A stretch of DNA of 64,000 bases from Ignavibacteriaceae bacterium (lineage in GTDB: Bacteria > Bacteroidota > Ignavibacteria > Ignavibacteriales > Ignavibacteriaceae): NCBI GenBank assembly GCA_031292435.1, contig JARLHD010000395.1:35045-99044 (forward strand), read 5' to 3'. The translations under genes and the position numbers were made by a program. The notes below the pieces were generated by a model, which was not told the origin of the DNA, did not search any database, and saw nothing but the letters and a program-made list of their open reading frames with translations. Below are positions 19,329-28,813 of the stretch, one piece after another (the stretch's first letter is position 1; the number at the start of each line of letters is the position of its first letter).

Positions 19329-21077
19329 TTATTTTATTTCTTCCAATTCTTTTTCTAATAATTGTTTATAATGGAGTTCGGCATAGATACCATCAAGTTT
19401 TACAAGTTCATCGTGAGTGCCTTTCTCTGCAATTTCACCTTCAGACAGAACGAGAATGGTGTCAGCGTCTTTTACAGTAGAAATCCTGTGGCTGATAATT
19501 ATACTAGTCCGATTCCTCATAAATTCCTTAAGGTTCCTTAAAATTGCTTCTTCGGTATTAGTATCAACAGCAGAGAAAGAATCATCAAGAATAATGATAC
19601 GGGGATCAATTGCCAAAGACCTAGCTAGGGAAGCTCTTTGTTTCTGACCACCTGATAGAGTAATACCTCTTTCACCCATGATAGTATCATATTCTGAAGG
19701 AAATGATTCGACATCTTTATCAAAATGTGCGATACGAGAAACCTCCTGAACTTTATTCTTATCAATTTCGCGAAGTCCATAAGAGATATTATTTAAAATC
19801 GTATCAGAGAACAAGAAGGATTCCTGCTGAACCAAACCAATGTTTGTCCTTAATACTTCAAGAGGAATGTTTTTAATATTCACATCATCAATGAGAACTT
19901 CACCTTCGGTAACATCATACATCCTCGGGATAAGATTTATAAAGGAAGTTTTTCCTGAACCAGTATAGCCCATTAAAGCGACTGTTTGACCCTGTTTTAT
20001 TTCCAAATCGACGTTTTTCAGAATATATGGTAAGGAATCACCATATCGAAAGGAGACGTTCTTAAATTCTATTTTACCCTTAATTTCTTTTATTGAAAAA
20101 TTGGTATCCTTTGAGTCATTTATTTCATAAGGTTCGGCAAATATTTTATTTAATCTTTTCATGCTTGCCTCACCCTGCTGAATAATATTAGTAACCCAGC
20201 CGAAAGCAATCATAGGCCATATTAATTCACCAAGATAGACAATAAATGCGGCAATCTGACCTAAATTCATTTCATGATTTATTACTTTGATTCCGCCAGC
20301 CCAGACAACGATTATAAGTGAAAGACCAGTAATTAGAAAAAGGATGGGCATGATAAAAGCCTGAACTTTTATCATTTCCATATTTCTTTTCACGTAATCA
20401 TTGCTTAAAATCTTAAATAAATTTATCTCACTGTCTTCACGGACATAAGATTTAATAACCCTGATCCCAGCATAGTTTTCCTGGGCCATTGTGGTAAGAT
20501 CGGAAAACTTTTCCTGGATTAGAGTAAACTTCTTATGAATAAGTTTTCCTACACGATAAACGGCATAAGACAAAAATGGAAGCGGGAGCAAGGAATATAT
20601 AGTAAGAGACAGATTTAATGAAATCAGAATAGGGATAATAATTAATAGAGCAATAGAGGTATCGATAGAATACATTACTGCAGGTCCAATGAACATACGG
20701 ACAGCATTGATATCATTAGTTGCATGAGCCATTACATTGCCAGTTGAGTTATTCTGAAAATATCGCAGAGGAAGGAGCTGAATATGTTTCCAGAAATCAC
20801 GGCGAAGGTCATATTCAATTTCTCTTGACACGACTATTATTTTCTGTCTAATCATATAACGGAAATAACCAGCAAATAGTGATGTCAGTACTATTAGCAA
20901 TGCATAGTGAAATAAAATTCCTGAAGTTGCGGATTTCTGAAGTTCATTTATTGCATTTTTAATTAGGAGAGGGATATATAATGATCCCGCATTGGATAAA
21001 ATGATAAATATAAAACCCCAGAAGAGCTTTACCTTATAAACAGCGAAATATTTTTTAAGAGTTAATAGGTTTTTCAT
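19329..21077 (-). CDS. ABC exporter half-transporter (degenerate Walker B subunit)
   Basis: A 582-aa half-transporter with a six-span membrane domain followed by an ATPase domain. Walker A is GYTGSGKTS, the signature is a canonical LSGGQKQR, and Walker B is IIILDDSFSAVDT, where the catalytic Glu after the Walker B Asp is replaced by Asp. The switch His is kept (IIISHRIST). This is the pattern of the subunit that contributes the non-hydrolytic site in heterodimeric exporters. It is upstream of and almost contiguous with its partner. The gap of 92 bp to serS suggests a separate start of transcription or loose coupling. Confidence 0.92.
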   Translation of the reverse strand: MKNLLTLKKYFAVYKVKLFWGFIFIILSNAGSLYIPLLIKNAINELQKSATSGILFHYALLIVLTSLFAGYFRYMIRQKIIVVSREIEYDLRRDFWKHIQLLPLRYFQNNSTGNVMAHATNDINAVRMFIGPAVMYSIDTSIALLIIIPILISLNLSLTIYSLLPLPFLSYAVYRVGKLIHKKFTLIQEKFSDLTTMAQENYAGIRVIKSYVREDSEINLFKILSNDYVKRNMEMIKVQAFIMPILFLITGLSLIIVVWAGGIKVINHEMNLGQIAAFIVYLGELIWPMIAFGWVTNIIQQGEASMKRLNKIFAEPYEINDSKDTNFSIKEIKGKIEFKNVSFRYGDSLPYILKNVDLEIKQGQTVALMGYTGSGKTSFINLIPRMYDVTEGEVLIDDVNIKNIPLEVLRTNIGLVQQESFLFSDTILNNISYGLREIDKNKVQEVSRIAHFDKDVESFPSEYDTIMGERGITLSGGQKQRASLARSLAIDPRIIILDDSFSAVDTNTEEAILRNLKEFMRNRTSIIISHRISTVKDADTILVLSEGEIAEKGTHDELVKLDGIYAELHYKQLLEKELEEIK

Positions 21078-21169
21078 AAGTTCAATTAAATGGACAAAAT
21101 AATTAATATCTCAAATACAATTAATTGCATTAATCACATGAATCGGTTAATACAGCAGGAAAGAGATAA

Positions 21170-22447
21170 CTAATCTATAATTTCAAAGCCGGTATATTTC
21201 TGTAAGACTTTAGGAACTATAATTTTCCCTTCAGGAGTCTGGTAATTCTCAAGAATTGATACCATTAATCTACTTGTAGCGAGACCACTTCCATTAAGAG
21301 TATGTACGAATTCCGGCTTTTTTGTTTTCTCATTTCTAAAACGGATATTAGCCCGCCTAGCCTGGAAATTTTCAAAGTTACTGCACGAAGAGGACTCGAG
21401 ATATTTATTTTCCGCAGGGGACCAGGTCTCGATATCATAACATTTTGCTGAGGAGAAACTTAGATCTCCTGTACAGAGCAATAACAAGCGATAAGGTATC
21501 TGAAGTTCCCGGAGAATATCTTCTGCATCATTAACCAATTTTTCAAGTTCATCATATGAAGTTTCCGGCTTCACGAATTTGACCATTTCAACTTTATTAA
21601 ACTGATGAACACGCAGGAATCCTTTTGATTCTTTCCCATAAGAACCTGCTTCCCTTCTGAAGCAAGCTGAATATCCAACATATTTTACAGGGAGATCAGC
21701 TTCATTTAATATTTCATTTCTATGGATATTAGTAATCGGCACTTCTGCAGTTGGAATAGGAAACAGTTCATCCTGAGAAATAAAGTACATATCATCTTCA
21801 AATTTAGGAAGTTGTCCCGTTCCCTTCATAGAATCGCGGTTAACGAGGAATGGGGGAAACACCTCACTATATCCATGGTGGTGCAGATGATAATCGAGCA
21901 TAAAGTTAATTAAAGCTCTTTCAAGAGTTGCGCCTTTACCCATATAAAGCGGGAAACCGGAGCCTGATATTTTTGCACCTCTTTCAAAATCAAGAATTTT
22001 AAGTTTCTTCCCGATTTCGACATGATCCAGAACTTTATATTCCCTTTCAAAAGAAAAGCCATCCGGGACCCATACTTTAGTTTCAACGTTATCTGCAGCA
22101 GAACGTCCAACAGGAACAGATTCATGAGGAAGATTTGGCAGAAACATCAAAATATCATTAAGTTTTTCTTCCACATCACTGATAATGGAATCATTAAATG
22201 TAACCTGATCTGACAACCTTTTCATTTCCGCAAGCAAATTGGAAGCGTCCCCTCCAGATTTTTTTAGCTGAGCAACCTGACCAGAGCCCTGATTTCTTTT
22301 AGCTTTTAATTCTTCAGTTTCAGTTAAAAGATCCCGTCGCTTCTGATCGAGTTCGAGGACTTCATCGAGGCGATCTTTTTCATTTTTATTTTTAATACCT
22401 TCCCTAACTTTATCAGGATTTTCACGAATATATTTAATGTCTAACAT
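21170..22447 (-). CDS. serS: seryl-tRNA synthetase
   Basis: Charges tRNA-Ser with serine in the cytoplasm; class II synthetase. The 425-aa protein has the N-terminal long antiparallel coiled coil that grips the tRNA variable arm (about residues 25-100, with ELKAKRNQGSGQVAQLKK). Motif 2 follows as CFRREAGSYGKESKGFLRVHQF, and motif 3 as NGSGLATSRLMVSILENYQ. The C-terminal YTGFEII is typical. It follows leuS by 23 bp on the same strand, so the two synthetases are probably co-transcribed. Confidence 0.97.
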   Translation of the reverse strand: MLDIKYIRENPDKVREGIKNKNEKDRLDEVLELDQKRRDLLTETEELKAKRNQGSGQVAQLKKSGGDASNLLAEMKRLSDQVTFNDSIISDVEEKLNDILMFLPNLPHESVPVGRSAADNVETKVWVPDGFSFEREYKVLDHVEIGKKLKILDFERGAKISGSGFPLYMGKGATLERALINFMLDYHLHHHGYSEVFPPFLVNRDSMKGTGQLPKFEDDMYFISQDELFPIPTAEVPITNIHRNEILNEADLPVKYVGYSACFRREAGSYGKESKGFLRVHQFNKVEMVKFVKPETSYDELEKLVNDAEDILRELQIPYRLLLLCTGDLSFSSAKCYDIETWSPAENKYLESSSCSNFENFQARRANIRFRNEKTKKPEFVHTLNGSGLATSRLMVSILENYQTPEGKIIVPKVLQKYTGFEIID

Positions 22448-22470
22448 AGAACTCCCATTTCAAATATGAT

Positions 22471-24936
22471 TTATTTTACTACGATATTATATATTTTATT
22501 AAGGACAAAGATTTCCTTAATCACAGTTTTCCCTTCAATATGTTTATTGATTTTTTCATCTTTAAATACAATTTCTTTGACAACTGCCTGACTGCTGCCA
22601 GCGGGAACTTCCTGAGTGCTTCTTAATTTTCCATTGACCTGAACTGCAATATTAACATTCTCCTGCACCAAAGCTGCGCTATCGTAATCAAACCAGACCG
22701 GGTTTTCGAAGAGAGTATTTTTATTCCCGATAATCTGCCAACATTCTTCTGAAAGATGGGGAGCAACAGGTCCTAATAGTGCGGTAAACCTTTTAAGAGT
22801 ATATGCCTGAATTTCCTTAGAACATGCATCAAGATTTTTAAGTTCATTAATAAGTTCCATCAGAGATGCGATAGCAGTATTAAATCTGAAGTTATTTATT
22901 TCCTCATCGAACTTCTTAATTGTATGATGCAGTTTTTTGTAAATTGCTTTTTCTTCAACTGACATAGAATTAATGTCCAAAACTTTCTTATCTGAAGTGC
23001 CCGATAGGATATCTTTATATTTATTAAACAGTTCATAAGTTCTCTGTACGAAACGATCTGAACCGGATATACCTTTATCACTCCAATCCCCTCCTAATTC
23101 GTAAGGGCCCATAAACATAAGATAGAGGCGGAAGACATCAGCTCCGTAAACCAGTGTAAAATCATCGGGGTTAACCACGTTACCTTTGGATTTGGACATT
23201 TTAGCGCCCTGATTGGTAATTGTGCCCTGGTGAATTAAATGACTGAATGGCTCATCACTTTTGGTTAATCCAAGATCGCGGAAAAACTTATGAATAAAAC
23301 GTGCGTACAAGAGATGCATAGTAGCATGTTCAGCTCCACCAACATACATATCAACCGGGACCCAATTATCAGCTAAATTTTTACTGAATGGAGCATCAGC
23401 AATTTTCGGATCGAGATATCTGAAATAATACCATGAAGAGTCGACAAAAGTATCCATAGTATCAGGATCGCGTTTAGCATCAGAGCCGCAAGTAGGACAT
23501 TTAACATTTATAAACTTTTTATTTGCGGCTAAAGGAGATTCACCAGCCGGATTGAATTCCACATCATAAGGTAATTCAACAGGAAGATCTTTTTCAGGGA
23601 CAGGCACTTCACCGCAATTAGGGCAATGGATAATTGGTATGGGTGTACCCCAATAACGTTGTCTGGAAATTAACCAATCCCTAAGGCGGAAATTGATTTT
23701 ACCTGCACCCAAGCCTTTTTCTTCTAAATGTTTTATAATCTTTTCTATTCCTAATTCTGAATTCAGCCCACTGAAACTTCCGGAATTGATCATAGTGCCG
23801 GTATCTGTAAACGCTTCCGCCAATTCGGATTTTTCATCTGTGCCGTCCTGAAGAATTACTTTTCTTATAGGTAGGTTAAACTTTTTAGCAAATTCAAAAT
23901 CACGGTCATCATGACCAGGAACAGCCATAACGGCACCTGTTCCATAGGTAGCAAGAACATAATCTGCAGTCCAGATTGGGACTACTTCCCCATTCATAGG
24001 GTTTATTGCATTTGCACCAATTGGCACGCCGGTTTTTTCTTTAACTGTAGAGGTTCTTTCGATTTCTGTTAATGATTTTACAGATTCTTTATATTTAACG
24101 ACATTGTCCATATGCCCGGGAGCGGTCAATTTATTTACCAGTTCGTGTTCAGGAGCCAGAACCACATAAGTAACACCAAACAGAGTATCGGGTCTAGTGG
24201 TAAATACCTTTATAGTTTCAGATGATCCTTCGACCTTAAAAATAACCTCAGAACCGACGCTTTTGCCAATCCAGTTACGCTGCATAGATTTAGTTTTTTC
24301 TGGCCAGTTTATATTATCGAGACCTGCAAGTAGTTCTTCTGCGTAATCAGTTATTTTGAAGAACCATTGAGTGAGGTTTTTCTGCACGACGAGGTGACCG
24401 CATCTTTCGCAGGTACCATCTGAAAGAACTTGTTCATTAGCGAGGACGGTATGGTCATTAGGGCACCAATTAACCGGGGCATTTTTCCTATATGCAAGTC
24501 CTCTTTTGTAAAGTTGAAGGAAGAGCCACTGGTTCCATTTATAATATTCGGGAACGCAGGTCATTAATTCTGCATTCCAATCATACATGCAACCCATTTT
24601 CAGTAGCTGTTTTTTGATATCGGCAATGTTGGTCATTGTACTATCGTATGGATGGATACCAGTTTTGATAGCATAATTTTCTGCAGGCAAACCGAAAGCA
24701 TCATAACCAATAGGTTCGAAGACATTAAAACCTTTTAGTTTTTTGTACCTTGCCCAAGAATCGGTTGGTCCGTAGTTATACCAATGACCGATATGTAGTT
24801 TTGATCCAGAGGGATAGATAAACATTACAAGAGTGTATAATTTATTATCAGTAGAGCTCAGATCGGTTTTGCTAACAGCATGATCTGTCCAGTAACTCTG
24901 CCATTTAGATTCTATTTCATTAAAGGGGTATCTCAT
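22471..24936 (-). CDS. leuS: leucyl-tRNA synthetase
   Basis: Charges tRNA-Leu; class I synthetase. The 821-aa length is typical for a bacterial LeuRS. The HIGH motif appears as KLHIGHWYNYGPTD, the CP1 editing domain contains TTRPDTLFGVTYVVLAPEH and GTGAVMAVPGHDDRDFEFA, and the KMSKS motif is GAKMSKSKGNVVNPDD. A zinc-binding knuckle-like pair (CPNDHTVLANEQ...CERCGH; CPNCGEVP; CPTCGS) is present. The ATG at 24936 starts the typical MRYPFNEIESKWQ. It is the first gene of a likely leuS-serS unit; the 310-bp upstream region carries an 11-bp direct repeat. Confidence 0.98.
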   Translation of the reverse strand: MRYPFNEIESKWQSYWTDHAVSKTDLSSTDNKLYTLVMFIYPSGSKLHIGHWYNYGPTDSWARYKKLKGFNVFEPIGYDAFGLPAENYAIKTGIHPYDSTMTNIADIKKQLLKMGCMYDWNAELMTCVPEYYKWNQWLFLQLYKRGLAYRKNAPVNWCPNDHTVLANEQVLSDGTCERCGHLVVQKNLTQWFFKITDYAEELLAGLDNINWPEKTKSMQRNWIGKSVGSEVIFKVEGSSETIKVFTTRPDTLFGVTYVVLAPEHELVNKLTAPGHMDNVVKYKESVKSLTEIERTSTVKEKTGVPIGANAINPMNGEVVPIWTADYVLATYGTGAVMAVPGHDDRDFEFAKKFNLPIRKVILQDGTDEKSELAEAFTDTGTMINSGSFSGLNSELGIEKIIKHLEEKGLGAGKINFRLRDWLISRQRYWGTPIPIIHCPNCGEVPVPEKDLPVELPYDVEFNPAGESPLAANKKFINVKCPTCGSDAKRDPDTMDTFVDSSWYYFRYLDPKIADAPFSKNLADNWVPVDMYVGGAEHATMHLLYARFIHKFFRDLGLTKSDEPFSHLIHQGTITNQGAKMSKSKGNVVNPDDFTLVYGADVFRLYLMFMGPYELGGDWSDKGISGSDRFVQRTYELFNKYKDILSGTSDKKVLDINSMSVEEKAIYKKLHHTIKKFDEEINNFRFNTAIASLMELINELKNLDACSKEIQAYTLKRFTALLGPVAPHLSEECWQIIGNKNTLFENPVWFDYDSAALVQENVNIAVQVNGKLRSTQEVPAGSSQAVVKEIVFKDEKINKHIEGKTVIKEIFVLNKIYNIVVK

Positions 24937-25246
24937 TTCAAATCAATTATAATTGGAAAAGTGTAAAAATACCGAAAAGAGGGGGTAATTCAAATGTTTA
25001 GTATGAAATGAATGCTAAGGAATGTTAATTTGAACTCCTGTCCCGGATTATTTAGATATTGTACGCTTATTGTTGTGAGTTGAATTAGTAAGGGGTTTTA
25101 GAGTATAATTTTAGTACTATTGGAGATAGGAAATGCGCACCAAATGCGCTCGAAATGCGCTCGATTAAGTATGCGAACAATAATAATTATGTAAAAATAA
25201 CAGGTATAGCTTTTGACAAGGAAACAATCAATCACGCAATAATTAT
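24937..25246. other. intergenic region upstream of leuS
   Basis: 310 bp between the leuS start and the yraN stop, both on the minus strand. No open frame, RNA gene or T-box-like element is evident. The one structured element is the 11-bp tandem repeat at 25129-25172. The leuS promoter should lie here. Confidence 0.6.
25129..25172. repeat. 11-bp direct repeat, about three copies plus a decayed fourth
   Basis: Consecutive 11-mers ggaaatgcgca, ccaaatgcgct, cgaaatgcgct and the degenerate cgattaagtat. The three good copies differ at one to three positions. The unit resembles that of the repeat at 44691-44734 read on the other strand. Confidence 0.65.
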
Positions 25247-25624
25247 TTAAGAAATAGCGTTTTTATAGTGGTTGATAAGGGGAGGGTTTGTGGGGGTGAA
25301 TAATACAGTTATGACATCGAGGCGGCAGTCGACATTCTTTACATGGTTCTCTAATATGTAATAATTTGCCATTCTTTTTAACTGTTTTGCTTTGGCTGGA
25401 GTTATTGCATATTCCGGCTCACCATATTCCAGACTTTTTCTTGATTTGACCTCTACAAATACAAGGTAGTTTGATTCAATATCTTTAGCGACGATATCAA
25501 TTTCACCTTTATGAAAGCGGTAATTCCTTTCGATTATTTCATACCCATGGGTTTGAAGAAAACCCGAGGCGACATCCTCCCCTTCATTTCCAAATGATTT
25601 ATTACTGTTCTGTTTCAAATTCAA
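25247..25624 (-). CDS. YraN family protein (UPF0102, endonuclease-like fold)
   Basis: A 125-aa protein of the YraN family, which has the restriction-endonuclease-like fold of Holliday junction resolvases. Seen: GNEGEDVASGFLQTHGYEIIERNYR, then the core GEIDIVAKDIESNYLVFVEVKSRK, with the ExD...ExK-type acidic and lysine residues of the nuclease superfamily. Nuclease activity of the family is unproven. The gene overlaps the end of rnhB by 23 bp, an arrangement (rnhB-yraN) common in bacteria. Confidence 0.9.
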   Translation of the reverse strand: MNLKQNSNKSFGNEGEDVASGFLQTHGYEIIERNYRFHKGEIDIVAKDIESNYLVFVEVKSRKSLEYGEPEYAITPAKAKQLKRMANYYILENHVKNVDCRLDVITVLFTPTNPPLINHYKNAIS

Positions 25625-26234
25625 GCCGTTGGGAATTTAATTTAAACATGATATTCCTAAGGAATGAGGTCCGATGCAGCGGACAAGGACCATATTTTTT
25701 AATAGCCACAATATGTTCTACAGTTCCGTATCCCTTGTTATTGAACCAATTATAGTGAGGATAATATAAATGCAAACGTTTCATTATCCGATCTCTGGCA
25801 ACTTTAGCAATTATTGAGGCGGAAGCAACAGCAAAAGATTTGGAATCACCCTTTATGATGGGAAGAGAATGAATATGACAATTTAAACCTTTATTTCCGT
25901 CGACTAGTATGAGATCCGGTTTTACTTTAAGCCTGTCGACTGAAATAGTCATTGCAAGAAGAGAGGCCTGAAGAATATTTATCCTTTCGATCTGAATATG
26001 CGAAATAACAGATACGGAGCATGTAAGACATTTTTGTAATATTTGAGGAAGCAAGTTTTCCCTTTCCTTTTCAGTCAGCTGTTTGGAATCGTTTACTCCT
26101 TCAATGTAAATATCGGGTTTAAAAATAACAGCAGCAGCAACCACAGGACCAGCAAGGGGACCTCGTCCCGCTTCATCAGTCCCGGCTATATACCTAATAT
26201 TTTCAGTTAAATATGAATTGTCAAAATTTTTCAT
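25602..26234 (-). CDS. rnhB: ribonuclease HII
   Basis: Removes RNA from RNA:DNA hybrids and single ribonucleotides embedded in DNA. The 210-aa protein shows the type-2 RNase H motif GTDEAGRGPLAGPVVAAAV (first Asp-Glu of the DEDD centre), VNDSKQLTEKERENL, DLILVDGNKGL (third acidic residue) and SASIIAKVARDRIM (last Asp), plus NKGYGTVEH. Start overlaps the UbiA stop by 4 bp and its end overlaps yraN, so these are in one transcript. Confidence 0.96.
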   Translation of the reverse strand: MKNFDNSYLTENIRYIAGTDEAGRGPLAGPVVAAAVIFKPDIYIEGVNDSKQLTEKERENLLPQILQKCLTCSVSVISHIQIERINILQASLLAMTISVDRLKVKPDLILVDGNKGLNCHIHSLPIIKGDSKSFAVASASIIAKVARDRIMKRLHLYYPHYNWFNNKGYGTVEHIVAIKKYGPCPLHRTSFLRNIMFKLNSQRLEFETEQ

Positions 26235-27067
26235 TTACCAACGTATACTGCAATTAATCCAAAAACCATATCCAATTTCAGAATAAATGATAGCTTATTC
26301 AAATTTTCCCGGGAATCATTTTTCATTAAAGAAATCAAGAGATAGACAATTGAGGGAATTATAAAGATCAGAATAACAGCAAAATAATAGATACCATAAA
26401 TTCCATTTATATATGGAATTACTATAAGCAGTATAAGAAGTATATTTAATGTAACTATAGCATTTTTGGCAATTTTAAAGCCAAATTTAGAAGGAAAGGA
26501 AATAATCCCCTGCTGCATATCCCCTTTCGTATCTTCCATATCCTTTATTATTTCTCTTATTAAATTGATCAGGGAAGCGAACATTGCGGGAATTATAGAA
26601 TAATAGATATTGTTTACTGCGATTCCACCATAAATAAAAACTAATCCTGTTAACATTGAAACGACCAGATTTCCTATAAGGGGAATTCTTTTGAGTTTAT
26701 ATGAATAAAGATAAAGGAGAAATAATGCGAGAAGATTTATTTCAATATTAATAATTGATATAAATATTGAAAGAAATAAAGAAACAGCACTTAATATGAA
26801 ATAATAAATATAAGCGTACTGAAGGGAAATCATTCCAGATGGAAGGGATCTTTCAGGGTGATTTATCCTGTCACCATTCAGATCAAATATATCATTAATA
26901 ATGTTTCCAGCTGACATTGTTAAAGATGCAGTTAAGGCAGCAATCATTACTTTAACTGAAGGGAATTCACCTTTATAGCTAACAAGGGAAGCGACAATGA
27001 CGGTAAGAAATGTAATTAAGAAATTATTAGGGCGGATAATTTTTATATATGCCGATATTTTATTCAT
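26231..27067 (-). CDS. UbiA family prenyltransferase (GGGP synthase-like)
   Basis: A 278-aa integral membrane protein with about eight spans. Both Asp-rich prenyl-diphosphate motifs are present: NDIFDLNGDRINHPERSLPSG and REIIKDMEDTKGDMQQG. The family transfers polyprenyl groups from diphosphate donors to acceptors; the sequence resembles bacterial members annotated as geranylgeranylglycerol-phosphate geranylgeranyltransferases, but quinone, chlorophyll or haem acceptors cannot be excluded from sequence. It is embedded between a TamA-like barrel and rnhB with 3- and 4-bp junctions. Confidence 0.85.
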   Translation of the reverse strand: MNKISAYIKIIRPNNFLITFLTVIVASLVSYKGEFPSVKVMIAALTASLTMSAGNIINDIFDLNGDRINHPERSLPSGMISLQYAYIYYFILSAVSLFLSIFISIINIEINLLALFLLYLYSYKLKRIPLIGNLVVSMLTGLVFIYGGIAVNNIYYSIIPAMFASLINLIREIIKDMEDTKGDMQQGIISFPSKFGFKIAKNAIVTLNILLILLIVIPYINGIYGIYYFAVILIFIIPSIVYLLISLMKNDSRENLNKLSFILKLDMVFGLIAVYVGK

Positions 27068-27070
27068 CTA

Positions 27071-28813
27071 TCAAAATTCATTTATAATACCAAAATGAAT
27101 CTTACCTTCTGAAAAAGAATCACCCTGACCAAGGGCAAAGCTTACTCCGAGGACGCCTAAACCTGTTTCAATACTAAGACCGAGACCGTATCCCAATTTA
27201 AAATCTTCTTTTTTATCTACAGCTGAATTAAAATAATATCCCGTATCGAAAAAAGTAAATATATAAGATCGGCGTGCTAATAAAAACCTATATTCAGTAT
27301 TGCTCCATGCAATTCTTGAACCCAGGAACTGGTTTTCGAGATAGCCTCTTAGGGTAGAGGTACCGCCTAAACGGTAGAGGTCACTATTCTCGAAAGAAGA
27401 GCCTAATAGTTCTCTGCCATGTACACCAAAGGCAATAACCTGTCTCAGGAAGGGTGAATAATACAGACCGAGATCTACCTGAATGCGCTGGAGATTAATT
27501 TTAGTTTGAGTATCGGAAGTAATTAAAGAAGCAGGACCTTTAATTGTTTTTTTACTATAGGATTCCAGATTATTAAAGACAATACCCTTCATAGGGGCAT
27601 AAGGATCATCGCGGGTATCATATTTTAAGCTGATACCAGTAGTGACCGAACTTGAATTAAATACCTGAGGTATATAAGTATCATTTATTGTAGGGATGAC
27701 TACATCAGAAGAAAGGATAAATGATGCGGATAAATCTTCGGAAGCCAGGAACTCAACACTTCCTTCGAAAGTTCTTTGCACATAAGAAGAATCCTGTTTG
27801 TTCTGAACCAGGGAACCGTTCAAATTAAAAGGATAGCCAAGAAACCAAGGCTCAAGGTAATGAAGTTCAAGAGCTTGAGATGATCTATCAACCTGCTGCC
27901 ATTTTATTGAAGCAACCCTACCGGTTCCAAATAGATTTCTAAGGTTAACATTAACCAGACCGGTAAGATAGCCGGGTTGATTGTTTGTACCAGGAATATA
28001 TCCTAGTATTCCATCAAAATTATTTGTTTCTTTTTCTTTAATATTTACAACAAGAACACCTTCATTTTTAGAATTGATATAATATGACGGAGTACTGACA
28101 GGATCAAAGAAGCGCAGCCGGTTGAGCCGATCGGGAAGCTCTTCAATTCTTTTCTGTGAATAAACTTCACCAGTTTTTATTCTAAGCTCACGGGTAATAA
28201 CGAAATCTTTTGTTTTTGTATTGCCTGCAATTTCAATTTTATCGATATTATTTTTAGTACCCCTGTCTATTTGCAATCTTATATCGGCATAATTTTTCCC
28301 GGCAGAACTATCGGAATAGAAAATAACAGAAGGAATAATAATCTTAATAAACGGATAACCGTTATTTTCATAACTGGTAAGAATATTTCCGATATCATTT
28401 TCCAGATCATATTTATTGAAAATACGACCTTCCATAAACTCGAATTGAGGGATCAGATCAGTGGAGTCAGAAGCATTGGCATTTTCGAATATAATTCTAT
28501 TAACAAAAGCAGGATCGCCTTCCTTTATAGAAATTGACAGATTTGCCTTCAGAGAATCAATTACTATAAGACGGACATCAAAAGAACTTTTTATATATCC
28601 CTGAGCCGCAAAATTCTTAGCTAGTTTGAATCCGACAGTATCTTCAATTCCTTTAAATGGCTTGCTCCCCAAAGAAATTCCAGACCAAGTAATTACATCT
28701 GTAGTACTAAATGCTCTATTCCCTTTTACTTCAATATTATAAATTGACTGATGGAACAAAAAAGAGGTAAGGAATATGAGATCAATTAAAATTTTACTGA
28801 GGTTTAACATCAA
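27071..28813 (-). CDS. Omp85 protein, TamA/BamA type
   Basis: A 580-aa outer-membrane protein: signal segment (about residues 2-20), roughly three POTRA domains (IYNIEVKGNRAFSTTDV; KANLSISIKEGDPAFVNRI; NNIDKIEIAGNTKTKDFVITREL), then a 16-strand Omp85 barrel with the conserved FRLGGTSTLRGY-like YRLGGTSTLRGYLEN loop and a C-terminal IHFGIINEF ending in Phe. The length and three POTRAs match TamA better than BamA, which usually has five POTRAs and about 800 aa. It probably inserts or translocates outer-membrane proteins. The start overlaps the PfkB gene by 20 bp. Confidence 0.85.
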   Translation of the reverse strand: MMLNLSKILIDLIFLTSFLFHQSIYNIEVKGNRAFSTTDVITWSGISLGSKPFKGIEDTVGFKLAKNFAAQGYIKSSFDVRLIVIDSLKANLSISIKEGDPAFVNRIIFENANASDSTDLIPQFEFMEGRIFNKYDLENDIGNILTSYENNGYPFIKIIIPSVIFYSDSSAGKNYADIRLQIDRGTKNNIDKIEIAGNTKTKDFVITRELRIKTGEVYSQKRIEELPDRLNRLRFFDPVSTPSYYINSKNEGVLVVNIKEKETNNFDGILGYIPGTNNQPGYLTGLVNVNLRNLFGTGRVASIKWQQVDRSSQALELHYLEPWFLGYPFNLNGSLVQNKQDSSYVQRTFEGSVEFLASEDLSASFILSSDVVIPTINDTYIPQVFNSSSVTTGISLKYDTRDDPYAPMKGIVFNNLESYSKKTIKGPASLITSDTQTKINLQRIQVDLGLYYSPFLRQVIAFGVHGRELLGSSFENSDLYRLGGTSTLRGYLENQFLGSRIAWSNTEYRFLLARRSYIFTFFDTGYYFNSAVDKKEDFKLGYGLGLSIETGLGVLGVSFALGQGDSFSEGKIHFGIINEF

